From the NCBI GenBank assembly GCA_910579425.1, contig CAJTVL010000007.1, forward strand, positions 1 through 64,000: a stretch of DNA of 64,000 nt. Reading direction: 5' to 3'. This DNA is from an uncultured Lachnospiraceae bacterium. Its GTDB lineage: Bacteria; Bacillota; Clostridia; Lachnospirales; Lachnospiraceae. Below the pieces are notes generated by a model, which was not told where the DNA came from, made no database searches, and saw only the letters and a list, made by a program, of their open reading frames with translations. Positions within the stretch are counted from its first letter, which is position 1, and the number at the start of each line of letters is the position of its first letter. Positions 42,179-52,089 of the stretch are shown here, piece after piece. The translations under genes and the position numbers were made by a program.

Positions 42179-43102
42179 TTAGGCGCCCTCAAACAAATCA
42201 ATCACCAGCTTGACTTCTCCGATACCAAGACCAAGTTCCCTTGCAATTGCCATATTGGATTTTCCCGCTTTGTGAAGCTGCAAAATCCGGTCATTATTAT
42301 TTTTCTCACTGTCATTTCCGGCTTCACTGGAAGAAAAGGATGTTCCCTCCCGGCTGTCCACCCCAAAAGGAACTGTCTCTTCTTTTGGCCGGGAAGAGGC
42401 TCTTACCGGCTTTGCTCTCTCTTCGGCATTCTCCGCCCTTTCCTCAGCTTCTGTGCTTCCGCCAGAAGCTTCCTGATCCGGCATGACAATTTCAACCTCC
42501 CGAACCGTCATCGGCGTAAAGCCGCTCTCGTCTTCTGTCCTTTGAACCGCACGGGCTTTTGCCTCCGGCTCCTTTTCTGTGATTCCTGCACCGGCCGCTT
42601 TCGTTGATTTTGTATTGCTCCAGGCCTCATCCACGGATTCCTGCACTTCTCTCACCTTTTCAAGCATTTCCCTTGCCGTGATTTCCGCATCCTTAGAGAC
42701 CTGCTTAATTTCACTGTCTGCCTTAATCGCCTCGCTGACCGTGGCTTTTAAGCTGTCATGCTTGTCATTGAGCATATCATAAAGGAATACCACTTCCTTG
42801 TGATTCTTATTAATTTCGCCAAGAACGGTATCCGAATATTCGTTGACGGCTAGCATCTTTTCATTGGTCAGTCTGTCCATGGAACGCTCTGTCTTTTCCA
42901 TGGCATAAGTAATAGTTTCGTCCACAATATCGCTGATCTGGGACTTTGCATCCTCTATTTCCTTTTCCACTACATTCCTGATGTCTTCTTCATCTATCTG
43001 TACAGAACTCTGGGTGCCGCCTCTCCTGTCTGCCGGCAGCAAAAAACCCAGCACAAAAGCTGCAAGCCCTATTACGATCAGAACTATTTCCATTAATCCC
43101 AT
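42179..43102 (-). CDS. Membrane-anchored coiled-coil protein with a C-terminal helix-turn-helix-like end (DUF6115-like)
   Basis: This 307-residue protein starts at ATG 43102, with AAGGGG 6 bases upstream. A short N-terminal membrane helix (MEIVLIVIGLAAFVLGFLL) is followed by a long coiled coil (about 40-170), a charged linker and a terminal motif (LHKAGKSNMAIARELGLGIGEVKLVIDLFEG) that looks like a resolvase-type helix-turn-helix. I recall this layout near flagellar genes in Lachnospiraceae as DUF6115. Its function is unknown. Confidence 0.65.
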   Translation of the reverse strand: MGLMEIVLIVIGLAAFVLGFLLPADRRGGTQSSVQIDEEDIRNVVEKEIEDAKSQISDIVDETITYAMEKTERSMDRLTNEKMLAVNEYSDTVLGEINKNHKEVVFLYDMLNDKHDSLKATVSEAIKADSEIKQVSKDAEITAREMLEKVREVQESVDEAWSNTKSTKAAGAGITEKEPEAKARAVQRTEDESGFTPMTVREVEIVMPDQEASGGSTEAEERAENAEERAKPVRASSRPKEETVPFGVDSREGTSFSSSEAGNDSEKNNNDRILQLHKAGKSNMAIARELGLGIGEVKLVIDLFEGA

Positions 43103-43195
43103 TTCTATCCCCTTTACATATATCATTAACCTGCCCGAAAGCAGGTTACTTTCCATTCCCTAATCGCTCTTGCGGAGCACAAATTTCTTTCATCC

Positions 43196-43507
43196 TCAGA
43201 TCTTCATATCAAATCCGCCCTTATTTTTGAGAACGACCTTTCCATCCTCCTGGTTTTTTTTCCGTTTGCGTCCGCCATCTCCCGCATAGCTTCCGTTTCC
43301 CTTTTCCTTGGCGTCATATTTTTTTCCCTGATTCTCGCTGCGGTCTCCCTGATGTACCTGCCGGACCTTATTTTCCACACTCTGATCAAACTGACGCTGA
43401 AAGTTGGACTGATCCACCATCCCTTTATTGTCTTCGTTATGCTTAATGGTAGTAAAATCCTGTGCCCTTGTAACCTGTCCCTGAATTTCCACACGGCTGA
43501 TTGTCAT
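43196..43507 (-). CDS. Small hydrophilic protein of the flagellar cluster, function unknown
   Basis: This 103-residue, highly charged protein has no membrane segment and a Lys/Gly/Asp-rich C-terminal half. GGAAG lies 9-10 bases before ATG 43507. The gene sits between fliA and the coiled-coil gene in the same direction. The first 45 residues (VEIQGQVTRAQDFTTIKHNEDNKGMVDQSNFQ) look structured. I do not recognise the family with certainty. Confidence 0.6.
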   Translation of the reverse strand: MTISRVEIQGQVTRAQDFTTIKHNEDNKGMVDQSNFQRQFDQSVENKVRQVHQGDRSENQGKKYDAKEKGNGSYAGDGGRKRKKNQEDGKVVLKNKGGFDMKI

Positions 43508-43574
43508 ATTATTTCACACTTCCTTTTTTGCACACCCACGGCGCCATACTCTGTTTATAGAAAGAATAACACTT

Positions 43575-44339
43575 TTACACCGAAAATATTCCCATATAAT
43601 TTCCCATTCTATTTCTCATTTTCTGCAGCGCCCTGGTGTGAAGCTGAGAGATCCTGGATTCCGATACTTCCAGTATGTTGCTGATCTCCTTCAGTGTCAA
43701 ATCCTCATAATAGTAAAGCAGGATCACCTTTTTTTCTTTTTCGGTGAGAAGTTCCAGTACCTGGCCAAGCACCTTCTTTAGCTCCTCCTTCTCGATCACC
43801 TCCTCCGGGCTCTCAAACCGATGCTGCTCGTTTTGCTCTGCCGGTATCTCGCTTCCGGATTCCATAAATTCATTCAGTGAAACCACACCGGTAATCTTCA
43901 TCTGAGACTGCCAGGAAAGATAATCCTCTTCCGATATGCCAAGGCTTTTTGCAATTTCGTCATCCGTCGCCATACGGCCTGTAGCGGCTTCGATTTCTTT
44001 CATAACCGCTTCGATCTTTTTTTGCTTCTGTCTGATTGTCCGCGGGATCCAGTCCAATTTTCTGATCTGATCCAGAATAGCCCCCCGGATTCTAAGGCTG
44101 GCATAGGTTTCAAATTTCACCGCCTTCATACTGTCAAATTTGTCTATCGCATCAATCAGCCCGAAAATACCATAGCTTACCAGATCGTCATACTCCACAT
44201 TGTAGCCCAAATACATACTCAAACGTCCGGCAACCAGCTTCACCAGGGGCGCATACTCCAATATCAGCTTTTCTCTGATTTCAGGCGACTTCGTCTTTGC
44301 ATAATTTGCCCAGAGTTTATTTTTGCCTGCTTCGTCCAT
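43575..44339 (-). CDS. fliA: Flagellar/motility sigma factor FliA (sigma-28)
   Basis: This 254-residue RNA polymerase sigma factor directs late flagellar and motility genes. Region 2 (EYDDLVSYGIFGLIDAIDKFD and FETYASLRIRGAILDQIRKLDW), region 3 and region 4 (LTLKEISNILEVSESRISQLH) are complete. I chose ATG 44339, with GGAGG 5 bases upstream; the longer frame runs into the neighbouring gene. Its place at the end of the fli/flh operon matches Bacillus SigD. Confidence 0.94.
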   Translation of the reverse strand: MDEAGKNKLWANYAKTKSPEIREKLILEYAPLVKLVAGRLSMYLGYNVEYDDLVSYGIFGLIDAIDKFDSMKAVKFETYASLRIRGAILDQIRKLDWIPRTIRQKQKKIEAVMKEIEAATGRMATDDEIAKSLGISEEDYLSWQSQMKITGVVSLNEFMESGSEIPAEQNEQHRFESPEEVIEKEELKKVLGQVLELLTEKEKKVILLYYYEDLTLKEISNILEVSESRISQLHTRALQKMRNRMGNYMGIFSV

Positions 44340-44358
44340 CGCTACCTCCATCACAAAT

Positions 44359-44646
44359 TTATGCCTCGTCCTCTTCCCTGCCCTCTTTCTCTTCCACGGA
44401 AATCTCGTCCTTTGCAGCTTCCTCTTCCATCGCCGCCATCGCCGCTGCTTCTCTCTCCCTGATCTGATCCATAAACGATACCACATTTTTCTGGATCATA
44501 CATCCGGCAATATAAAATATTATAAGAACGGCCAGCAGCACCGGCAGCATCTCCTCCATGGAATAACGGAAAAGGTACATTGCAATGCTTGACACCGCCC
44601 CGGCAAAGAGCATTAAAAAAGGGGCAAATAATTTTTCTTTCTTCAT
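44359..44646 (-). CDS. Small two-helix membrane protein of the flagellar cluster
   Basis: This 95-residue protein has membrane helices at about 7-26 and 32-52 and a charged Glu-rich tail. The start overlaps the cheD stop by 4 bases, so it is coupled to cheD, and fliA follows. I do not recognise a family, and a structural or assembly role is only a guess. Confidence 0.65.
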   Translation of the reverse strand: MKKEKLFAPFLMLFAGAVSSIAMYLFRYSMEEMLPVLLAVLIIFYIAGCMIQKNVVSFMDQIREREAAAMAAMEEEAAKDEISVEEKEGREEDEA

Positions 44647-45128
44647 ATTATTTTCTCCGGCTTTCCAATAGAACGAATATGAAAATCCCCGCTTTTTGGA
44701 TAAAAAACAACAGTCCTGCCGTATGTATCGCCTGTATCCTGTGCCAGAAGGGGTATTTTCATTTCCGCAAGCTTTTTTTTGCTGGCAGCCACATTTCTCT
44801 CTCCTACACGTATGGTATCCTTTTTGCCTGCTCCAGCAAACATCTGGGCCCCTCCGGCAATCTTGGCCACAAGCCGGAAACGGCTTGCTCCCATCTTAAT
44901 CAACTCATTCACCATATCCTCAATTCCAGTATCTGCAAACTTTGGTCTGTTTGAGTTATTCTGGATCTCCCGGCTGTCCGGTAACATAATATGTGCCAAA
45001 CCGCCGATGCCCGTTCTGGGGTCTCTGATTGCAATCCCCACGCAGGAACCCAATCCTACCGTGATTACTCCATCCTCCCCCTTACAGGTTTTCCAATCTG
45101 CCATTCCAACTTTAATGATCTCACCCAT
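44643..45128 (-). CDS. cheD: Chemoreceptor glutamine deamidase CheD
   Basis: This 161-residue enzyme deamidates glutamines of chemoreceptors and binds CheC. The catalytic motif GLGSCVGIAIRDP contains the active Cys, and GGLAHIMLPDS the catalytic His. Length is typical. It follows cheC, its partner, in the operon. Confidence 0.95.
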   Translation of the reverse strand: MGEIIKVGMADWKTCKGEDGVITVGLGSCVGIAIRDPRTGIGGLAHIMLPDSREIQNNSNRPKFADTGIEDMVNELIKMGASRFRLVAKIAGGAQMFAGAGKKDTIRVGERNVAASKKKLAEMKIPLLAQDTGDTYGRTVVFYPKSGDFHIRSIGKPEKII

Positions 45129-45160
45129 CTCAAAAGAGCCTCCCGTTTTTTATTCCGAAG

Positions 45161-45796
45161 CTATATAACACCCAATGATGATAAGATTTTCTCGTAAGAT
45201 TCCATATCCGGAATCAAAATAAAATATCCATCCAACTCTACGTCGTCCGAAAACTTGGTCTGGATCAGTAAAATATTGTCGCCGAAAACTCCAAATTCCA
45301 CTGCCGGCACACTGAGCAGGGCGCCGGCCATATCAATTCCGATCTGCGGCACCGAAGGGAAAATTTTCAGATTGGTTATACCGGAAAGCGCGTTCAAATA
45401 AGCTCCCGTTATGATATTTCCCACCTCTTTGACTGCGGAACACTCCATCTCACCGAATTCATACTCCTCAGCATTTTCCTCATCAATAACAATCATTCCC
45501 GCCATCAGCTTATTGACCACGTGGGCGGCCGCTCTTTTATCCATGATAAACATCATGCTGCCTTCCACATCCCCCTCCACCTGAAGGTAAATGCCCACCA
45601 TGATCTTTTCTTCACCGCCTACAATCTCACCCACATCAGAAAATTCCAGAAGCCGTACCTGTGGCACAGACATATCGACTTTACTCCCCATCATGGATGC
45701 AAGGGCTGTGGTCGCATTTCCGGCTCCGATATTCCCCAGTTCTTTCAGCACATCAAAATACTGGCCTGTTAGTTGTTCCATATTAAGGTCATTCAT
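45161..45796 (-). CDS. cheC: CheY-P phosphatase CheC
   Basis: This 211-residue protein dephosphorylates CheY-P and regulates CheD. Both active-site motifs of the CheC family are present: LKELGNIGAGNATTAL and CSAVKEVGNIITGAYLNAL. The fold is shared with the N-terminus of FliY, which is encoded in the same operon. Confidence 0.94.
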   Translation of the reverse strand: MNDLNMEQLTGQYFDVLKELGNIGAGNATTALASMMGSKVDMSVPQVRLLEFSDVGEIVGGEEKIMVGIYLQVEGDVEGSMMFIMDKRAAAHVVNKLMAGMIVIDEENAEEYEFGEMECSAVKEVGNIITGAYLNALSGITNLKIFPSVPQIGIDMAGALLSVPAVEFGVFGDNILLIQTKFSDDVELDGYFILIPDMESYEKILSSLGVI

Positions 45797-45852
45797 AATG
45801 GCCCCTCCTATTTTTTTGACATATTACTTTATTATAGCACAAAATCAACTGT

Positions 45853-46581
45853 TTATAAACCCTTTTCCCGTTTTCTGCGCTTTCTCTCTTCCTCGAAAAT
45901 AAAGCGGATAATTTCTTCCCTCTCCGAGGTATCAATATTGATATACTGAGCACGATGCTCATAGGAACCCGGTTTATTTTCGACCTCTATCGATACCAGA
46001 ATCTTCGCCATCAGGGAATAGTCTTTTTTCTTTTCTCCCATATCCAGGCTGTACTGGCAATAGATCAGACTGTTCGGCTCATAGGGATAGTCTCCCACAA
46101 ACCGAAGGCCGCCGCCGCTGATGTCCACCGCCACCGCCTGCTTAAAGGGCAGATCCGGCTTCAGATACCGGTCATGCCTTGCCGCCGCCTTCATTTCATC
46201 CTCCTCTAAGGGTCTTATATTAATTCCGATTGCACAGTCCAGACGATAATATTCCCTTCTCTGGGTCTTGCGAAGCCCTGCGGTCAACTGCAGAAGAAGA
46301 ACGAAATTTTTATCCGGCTTATAGACGTCAACCACAATCGCCGAGCTCTGGTAAATTCCGTTTTCCGTAAAGAAATAAATCTGATACTCCGAATTGACCG
46401 GAAGGGAAATCAGCCTTGTCTTTTCCATAGGCATCAGAATTTCCAGCCGATCCTCTGAAAGAATATCAGAAACCTGGCTCTGATATACTTTTTTCTTTAT
46501 TAATAATTCTTCCCCCAAATCCTCCTGATTGATCGGACGTATTTCAATTTTACTCCCTGGCACTACATATTCTGAAAGCAT
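45853..46581 (-). CDS. PilZ-domain c-di-GMP-binding protein (YcgR-like)
   Basis: This 242-residue protein has an N-terminal YcgR-type domain and a C-terminal PilZ domain with RREYYRLDC (RxxxR-type arginines) and DISGGGLRF (the D/NxSxxG motif), which together bind c-di-GMP. YcgR proteins bind the flagellar motor and slow rotation. I chose ATG 46581, with AGGAGG 7 bases upstream. The position next to flhG supports a motility role. Confidence 0.88.
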   Translation of the reverse strand: MLSEYVVPGSKIEIRPINQEDLGEELLIKKKVYQSQVSDILSEDRLEILMPMEKTRLISLPVNSEYQIYFFTENGIYQSSAIVVDVYKPDKNFVLLLQLTAGLRKTQRREYYRLDCAIGINIRPLEEDEMKAAARHDRYLKPDLPFKQAVAVDISGGGLRFVGDYPYEPNSLIYCQYSLDMGEKKKDYSLMAKILVSIEVENKPGSYEHRAQYINIDTSEREEIIRFIFEEERKRRKREKGL

Positions 46582-46641
46582 CCTGTCTCCTCCTGTCAAC
46601 ATTTTAGTCAGCGCACTGATATGCGCGTAGTTCATAAGGCA

Positions 46642-47529
46642 TTAATCTAGATTTTTTCCTGCTAAGATATGGGAAAAGAAAGCCTCCATTCCCCTCTTAA
46701 GTCTGCTTTGCCCGGCTTCCCGGTCCATCAGTTTTGCCGCAATCCTTTCATAGGCCTGCGCGGATCTTGCTCCGGGAGCCTTTAAGGACACCGGCGTCTG
46801 CTGCATGACAGCCTTCGCCAACTGATGATCCTCCGGTATTTCTCCCAGATAGGTGATGGGAAACTCCAAATATCTGCTCACCACTGCGTTCAGCTTATGA
46901 TAAAGCGTCTCTCCATCCTCCAAAAATGCGACTCTGTTAGCAATTACCTTCACTTCAGAGGATTCACTCTCAAATCTCGGGTGACGTCCCAGAGCCTTCA
47001 GAAGGGAATACGCATCCGTGATCGAAGTGGGCTCTGATGTAGTGACCAAAAGAATTTCCCCGCTGGCCACAAGAAATTCCAATACGGCATCCGAAATGCC
47101 TGCACCGGTATCCACAATAATTATATCGGCAATACTGTCCAGCTCCGCCAGATTCTTAATGATGTACAAAAGATAATCCCTGCCCAGATTGGAAAGTCCT
47201 GCAATGCCCGAACCTCCCGATATGAACCCCACATCCATAGGGCCCCAGGTAATGATTTCCCTGATGTTTTTTCCCTGGTAAATCAAATCATACAGATTAT
47301 ATGTGGGTATTGCCCCAAACATAATTTCAATGTTGGCAAGGCCGAAATCGGCATCCAATATGATAACCTTCAGCCCCTGTCTGCGGAATTGTATTGCCAG
47401 ATTAATCGCTGTGTTTGACTTTCCCACGCCTCCCTTTCCACTGGTGACCGAAATCACCCTTGCCTGCGGTTTGTTTACGGAGACGGTGCCTGCCTTGATA
47501 ATATTTCTTAACGGTTCAGCCTGATCCAT
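46642..47529 (-). CDS. flhG: Flagellar number regulator FlhG (MinD/ParA-type ATPase)
   Basis: This 295-residue ATPase controls flagellar number and placement with FlhF. The deviant Walker A is TSGKGGVGKSN, and DADFGLANIE and IIVDTGAGI are the other nucleotide motifs. Residues 1-20 form the extension that activates FlhF. A 90-base gap separates it from flhF. Confidence 0.93.
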   Translation of the reverse strand: MDQAEPLRNIIKAGTVSVNKPQARVISVTSGKGGVGKSNTAINLAIQFRRQGLKVIILDADFGLANIEIMFGAIPTYNLYDLIYQGKNIREIITWGPMDVGFISGGSGIAGLSNLGRDYLLYIIKNLAELDSIADIIIVDTGAGISDAVLEFLVASGEILLVTTSEPTSITDAYSLLKALGRHPRFESESSEVKVIANRVAFLEDGETLYHKLNAVVSRYLEFPITYLGEIPEDHQLAKAVMQQTPVSLKAPGARSAQAYERIAAKLMDREAGQSRLKRGMEAFFSHILAGKNLD

Positions 47530-47619
47530 ATGCTTTCCTCGCTTCTCTAAGGTTTATTTATCCGGCCGCATCGCACAAACGGCACAAATTCCTCCTTTGT
47601 AGAAAAAGTCTTTGGGGTT

Positions 47620-48870
47620 TCAGTTCTTTTTGCCGCCCAGAAGCTGTTTCACCGTCTTCTGAGGATTAAATTCCTCTATATCGTCAGGTACATTCTGTCC
47701 GTAAGTGACATAAGACATGGAAGCATCCGTATAAAGCTTTATATTCAGCAGATTTCCTAATGTCACGGTTTCATCCAGTTTGGTAAAAATCAGATTATAC
47801 TTCGTCATTTTCGAATAGCTGTCCGCAATAATAATCAGATCCTTATATTTCGTTGTGGCACTGAGTACCAGAAATACTTCCTTCTCCGCAATCCCTTCCA
47901 CGGAATGTAAAAATCCGTTCATGATTTCCTTCTGAGCCTCATTTTTGTGGGAATGCCCTGCCGTATCCACAAGCACATAGTCATAATCCTTAAATTCTTC
48001 GATGGACTGCTTCATCTCATCCTCAGAGTAGATCACCTTGAAAGGAACCCCCATAATATTGGCATAGGTGCGAAGCTGCTCGGCGGCGGCAATACGATAG
48101 GTATCGGTGGTAAAAAGAACGATCTTTTTGCCCTCCTCCACATGGAATTTCGAGGCGATCTTGGCAATCGTCGTGGTTTTCCCCACTCCGGTGGGGCCTA
48201 CAAAAAAAACCACCTTGGCGCCCTTCCCGGCCGGCATAATTTTTACGGGCTTTCCAAATTTCAGAATCATTTTCTGGTATACATTTGCCAGGACATAATC
48301 AAAGGGCACGTTAGGCTTATTGGCCTTTTCAATCTCGTCAATAATCTGGTTGGCATACTGCTCGCTTACCTCATTGTCCAGCATGGTATTATAAAGCAGC
48401 TTCATAAAGCGCTCCAGCTCGCTTTCGCGTTCCTCCACCATAAGCTCGTTTTTAACCTCATCCGGTTTTTGAAGCTGCTGTTCAAGAAGGCTCTGAAGGC
48501 TGTCCAGTTTTTCCTCAAGGGCATTGCCCTCCTTGTGTCCTTCCTTTCTGGGCGCATCCTTTTCCCCGGCAATTTCCTCTCCCTGTAAAGGCGCATTCTC
48601 GCTGGGAGCCGGAAGAGTCGTCAGTTCTCTGCGCACAGCCGGCTCCGGCAGCATCTGCGCAGGCGCCGCTTCCTTTTTGGGAACGGGAACCCTCTCCGGC
48701 TCCTCCTCCAAAGCCACGGTAACCTCTGTGAGCTGAGGCAGAATAAAGCTGAAAAGCCCTTTCCGCTTTACATTTCTCACATTCATGATCACTACGTTAT
48801 TTCCCAGTTCTTTTTTCGCGCTCTCTACCGCCTCTGCCTCTGATTTTCCCTGAAATTTCTTGATTATCAT
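47620..48870 (-). CDS. flhF: Flagellar SRP-like GTPase FlhF
   Basis: This 416-residue GTPase sets flagellar position. It has an N-terminal basic B domain, a long charged linker (about 75-165), then the N and G domains with GPTGVGKTTTIAKIA, VLVDTAGHSHKN and TKLDET. Its ATG overlaps the flhA stop as ATGA. Confidence 0.94.
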   Translation of the reverse strand: MIIKKFQGKSEAEAVESAKKELGNNVVIMNVRNVKRKGLFSFILPQLTEVTVALEEEPERVPVPKKEAAPAQMLPEPAVRRELTTLPAPSENAPLQGEEIAGEKDAPRKEGHKEGNALEEKLDSLQSLLEQQLQKPDEVKNELMVEERESELERFMKLLYNTMLDNEVSEQYANQIIDEIEKANKPNVPFDYVLANVYQKMILKFGKPVKIMPAGKGAKVVFFVGPTGVGKTTTIAKIASKFHVEEGKKIVLFTTDTYRIAAAEQLRTYANIMGVPFKVIYSEDEMKQSIEEFKDYDYVLVDTAGHSHKNEAQKEIMNGFLHSVEGIAEKEVFLVLSATTKYKDLIIIADSYSKMTKYNLIFTKLDETVTLGNLLNIKLYTDASMSYVTYGQNVPDDIEEFNPQKTVKQLLGGKKN

Positions 48871-50900
48871 GCTGTCACCATCCCTACGGACTGTAATTCA
48901 ATACTACCCTCTATCTCATTATATGATACCACAATCAAATCTTTATAGTAATCCTCTGTCAGTCGTTTAAAATACATACGCACAATAGGCGACGTAATAA
49001 TAATGGGATTCTTGCCAAGATTTTCCAGCTTGGCAATTTCGTTGCCAACAGATGCCATAATCGCCTTTGTTTTCTCCGGATCCAGCGTCAGATAGGCGCC
49101 GTTTTCGGTCTGCTTCACACTTCCCATGATCTCCTGCTCCAGCTTGGGATCCAGTGTCACCACGCTGGAGGTTTCATTGGCAGGGAAGAACCTGCTGGAA
49201 ATGGCCCTCTTTAAACTCTGCCTTACATATTCCGTCAAAATATCCGTATCCCGCGTGGAAGAAGCATAGTCCGCCAACGTTTCGAAAATCGTGAGCAGAT
49301 CCCGGATGGAAATTCCCTCCTTTAAGAGATTCTGGAGTACTTTCTGTACTTCCCCAAGGCCCAGCAGCTTAGGCACCAGCTCATCCACAAGAGAAGGATT
49401 GGTTTCCTTCAAATTGTTGACCAGATTCTGTACATCCTGCCTTGTAAGCAGCTCGGAAATATGCTGCCTGATAATCTCCGTCAAATGGGTGGCTATGATG
49501 GACGGCGGATCTACCACCGTATAGCCCATACTCTCCGCCCGCTCTCTCTGGCCCTCCGTGATCCAGATCGCCGGCAGATGGAAGGAAGGCTCAAAGGTGG
49601 GAATTCCTGTAATCTCCTCCTCCACATAGCCCGGGTTCATTGCCATATAGTGGTCAAAAAGGATTTCTCCCTCGCTGACCTGTATTCCTTTTATCTTGAT
49701 AATATACTGATTAGGATTGAGCTGGATATTATCCCGAAGCCTGATAATGGGAACAACCGTACCAAGCTCCAAGGCAATCTGCCTCCTGATCATAACCACG
49801 CGATCCAGCAGATCTCCCCCCTGATTCACATCTGCAAGAGGAATAATGCCATATCCGAATTCCAGTTCTATGGGGTCTACCTGCAGCAGGCTGTTCACAT
49901 TCTCCGGCGCCCGGATTTCTTCCGCTGCCGCTTCCTCCATATCAATCTCTCCCTCAATCTGCGCTGTCTCAAGGGTCGCTGAAATCTGTCTTCCCACCAC
50001 AATAAATATCAAACCAAGGGTTAAGAAAACCAGATCGGGCAAAGGGGTTACAATTCCCAGTCCGGCAATCACAGCCCCCACCAGGTAAAGCACCTTGGGA
50101 ACCCCGAAAAGCTGTCTCACCAGTACCGTGCCAAAATCCGCATCCTTGGAGCCCTTGGTCACCAGAATACCAGTGGATAAGGAAATCAGCAGAGAGGGAA
50201 TCTGGCTGACCAGACCGTCGCCGATGGTCAGGATCACATATTTCTGCAGTGCGTCCATCATCTCCATATTCTGCCAGATCACACCGGTGGCAATCCCGCC
50301 CACGATATTGACAAAGGTAATAATCAATCCCGCCGTGGCGTCTCCCTTTACATATTTAACGGCACCGTCCATGGAACCGAAAAAATTTGACTCCTCCTGA
50401 ATCTTATCCCTGCGCCGCTTGGCCTCCGCGTCCGTGATTGCTCCGGTATTCAAATCCGCGTCAATAGCCATCTGCTTTCCGGGCATGGCGTCCAGGGTAA
50501 AACGCGCCGTTACCTCCGCTACTCTCTCAGAACCTTTGTTGATCACCATAAACTGAACCAGTATCAAAATAATAAATATGATACTGCCCACCACCAGATT
50601 ACCGGCGCCTACGTAATTTCCGAAAGTCGCCACTACCTGACCGGGATCTCCGGTGGTAAGGATCAGTCTGGTGGAGGATATATTCAGGGCAATCCTGAAT
50701 ATGGTTGTGAACAAAAGTATTGTAGGGAAAAAAGACAAATCCAGTACTTCCTTGGAAAACATGGTGCCGAACAAAACAGTAAACGCAACTGCTATGTTGC
50801 AGGCAAGCAATACGTCCAGAAGTCCCTTTGGAATCGGAACAATCATCATAATAAACGCCGCAAGCACATAACCCGCTACAGCAACATCCGCTTTTCTCAT
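48867..50900 (-). CDS. flhA: Flagellar type III export protein FlhA
   Basis: This 677-residue export-gate protein has an N-terminal membrane domain with eight helices and the FHIPEP-type loop, followed by a large cytoplasmic domain that receives chaperone-substrate complexes. MPGKQMAIDADLNTG with the adjacent AEAKRRRDKIQEESNFFGSMDGA is the conserved cytoplasmic loop. AGGAG lies upstream of ATG 50900. Confidence 0.97.
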   Translation of the reverse strand: MRKADVAVAGYVLAAFIMMIVPIPKGLLDVLLACNIAVAFTVLFGTMFSKEVLDLSFFPTILLFTTIFRIALNISSTRLILTTGDPGQVVATFGNYVGAGNLVVGSIIFIILILVQFMVINKGSERVAEVTARFTLDAMPGKQMAIDADLNTGAITDAEAKRRRDKIQEESNFFGSMDGAVKYVKGDATAGLIITFVNIVGGIATGVIWQNMEMMDALQKYVILTIGDGLVSQIPSLLISLSTGILVTKGSKDADFGTVLVRQLFGVPKVLYLVGAVIAGLGIVTPLPDLVFLTLGLIFIVVGRQISATLETAQIEGEIDMEEAAAEEIRAPENVNSLLQVDPIELEFGYGIIPLADVNQGGDLLDRVVMIRRQIALELGTVVPIIRLRDNIQLNPNQYIIKIKGIQVSEGEILFDHYMAMNPGYVEEEITGIPTFEPSFHLPAIWITEGQRERAESMGYTVVDPPSIIATHLTEIIRQHISELLTRQDVQNLVNNLKETNPSLVDELVPKLLGLGEVQKVLQNLLKEGISIRDLLTIFETLADYASSTRDTDILTEYVRQSLKRAISSRFFPANETSSVVTLDPKLEQEIMGSVKQTENGAYLTLDPEKTKAIMASVGNEIAKLENLGKNPIIITSPIVRMYFKRLTEDYYKDLIVVSYNEIEGSIELQSVGMVTA

Positions 50901-50927
50901 GTCTCTTCTCCTTTCCTCATTTCTATT

Positions 50928-52055
50928 TTAAATTTTACCCTTTAAGTGGTAAACAAATGCAAGCACCTCCGCCACCGCCTGATAGAGCTCCGGCGGGATC
51001 AGCCCTCCGATCTCCACATTGGCGTAAAGCATCCGGGCAAGAGGCTTGTTTTCCACAATTTCTATCTCATGTTCTCTGGCAACATCCTTGATCTTCTGCG
51101 CCAGGTAATCTTCTCCCTTGGCTAGCACATAGGGGGCGTCATATTTCTCCGGATCATATTTGATTGCCACCGCATAATGGGTAGGGTTCGTAATAACCAC
51201 ATCCGCCTCCGGAAGCTGTGACATCATCCGGCGCATGGAAGCCTCCCTCATACGCTGCTTCTGCTTGGCCTTGACCTGGGGATCCCCTTCCTGGTTCTTA
51301 TACTCGTCCTTGACCTCCTGCTTGGTCATCTTCATATCCTGACGGAATTTCCACTTCTGATACCAGAAATCCAGAAAAGCAATCACCATATACACCATGG
51401 CAATCCTGATGCCCAAATCTATGGCAATTTCCCCGATCAGGCCAATTGCCTGATTCAAAGTAATATCATACAGAAGAAAAATCTGTCCTACCCTGCCTTT
51501 CAGGTAAGAATAAACCACATATCCGATAACCACAAGCTTGAGCAGAGATTTTAGCAGCTCTACCAGTGAATTCGGCGAAAAAATCCTTGCAAATCCCTTC
51601 ACCGGGCTGAGCTTACTGAACTTGGGCTTTATAGGCTTCGTGGTGGGCCGCCATTTTACCTGGACAATATCGCAGATTACCGCCACCATCACCCCGATCA
51701 GCAAAACCGGAGCGATAATTGTCAGAAGCCGCAGCATCATACTACGGAGTAGCACCTGAAGAGAGGCAACGGAGAGATTCCCATTGTACATTTTCACCAG
51801 CTCGGGAATCTGTCCGTAAACCACATGAAAAGACTCTATGAATCTGGTACCGATGGTTCCCACATAGACCTTCAATATAATAAACAGGGCAAGAATCCCA
51901 AAGGCATTGGCAATCTCCTTGCTCTTCGCTACCTGTCCTTCTTTCCTTGCGTCATTTAACTTTTTACCGGTCGGTTCCTCGGTTTTTTCTCCCCCCGGAC
52001 CGTCCTTGGCAAAAAACTGCAGATTATATTTCAGTAAAAGCTCATGATTCTCCAT
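50928..52055 (-). CDS. flhB: Flagellar export switch protein FlhB
   Basis: This 375-residue membrane protein switches export from hook to filament subunits. Four helices are followed by a cytoplasmic domain with the self-cleaving NPTH motif at residues 290-293 (VVITNPTHYAVAIKY). The acidic N-terminus EKTEEPTGKKLNDARKEGQVAKS is typical. Confidence 0.97.
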   Translation of the reverse strand: MENHELLLKYNLQFFAKDGPGGEKTEEPTGKKLNDARKEGQVAKSKEIANAFGILALFIILKVYVGTIGTRFIESFHVVYGQIPELVKMYNGNLSVASLQVLLRSMMLRLLTIIAPVLLIGVMVAVICDIVQVKWRPTTKPIKPKFSKLSPVKGFARIFSPNSLVELLKSLLKLVVIGYVVYSYLKGRVGQIFLLYDITLNQAIGLIGEIAIDLGIRIAMVYMVIAFLDFWYQKWKFRQDMKMTKQEVKDEYKNQEGDPQVKAKQKQRMREASMRRMMSQLPEADVVITNPTHYAVAIKYDPEKYDAPYVLAKGEDYLAQKIKDVAREHEIEIVENKPLARMLYANVEIGGLIPPELYQAVAEVLAFVYHLKGKI

Positions 52056-52089
52056 TCACATTTTCCTGTCTTAAATGATTGCTTCCGCG

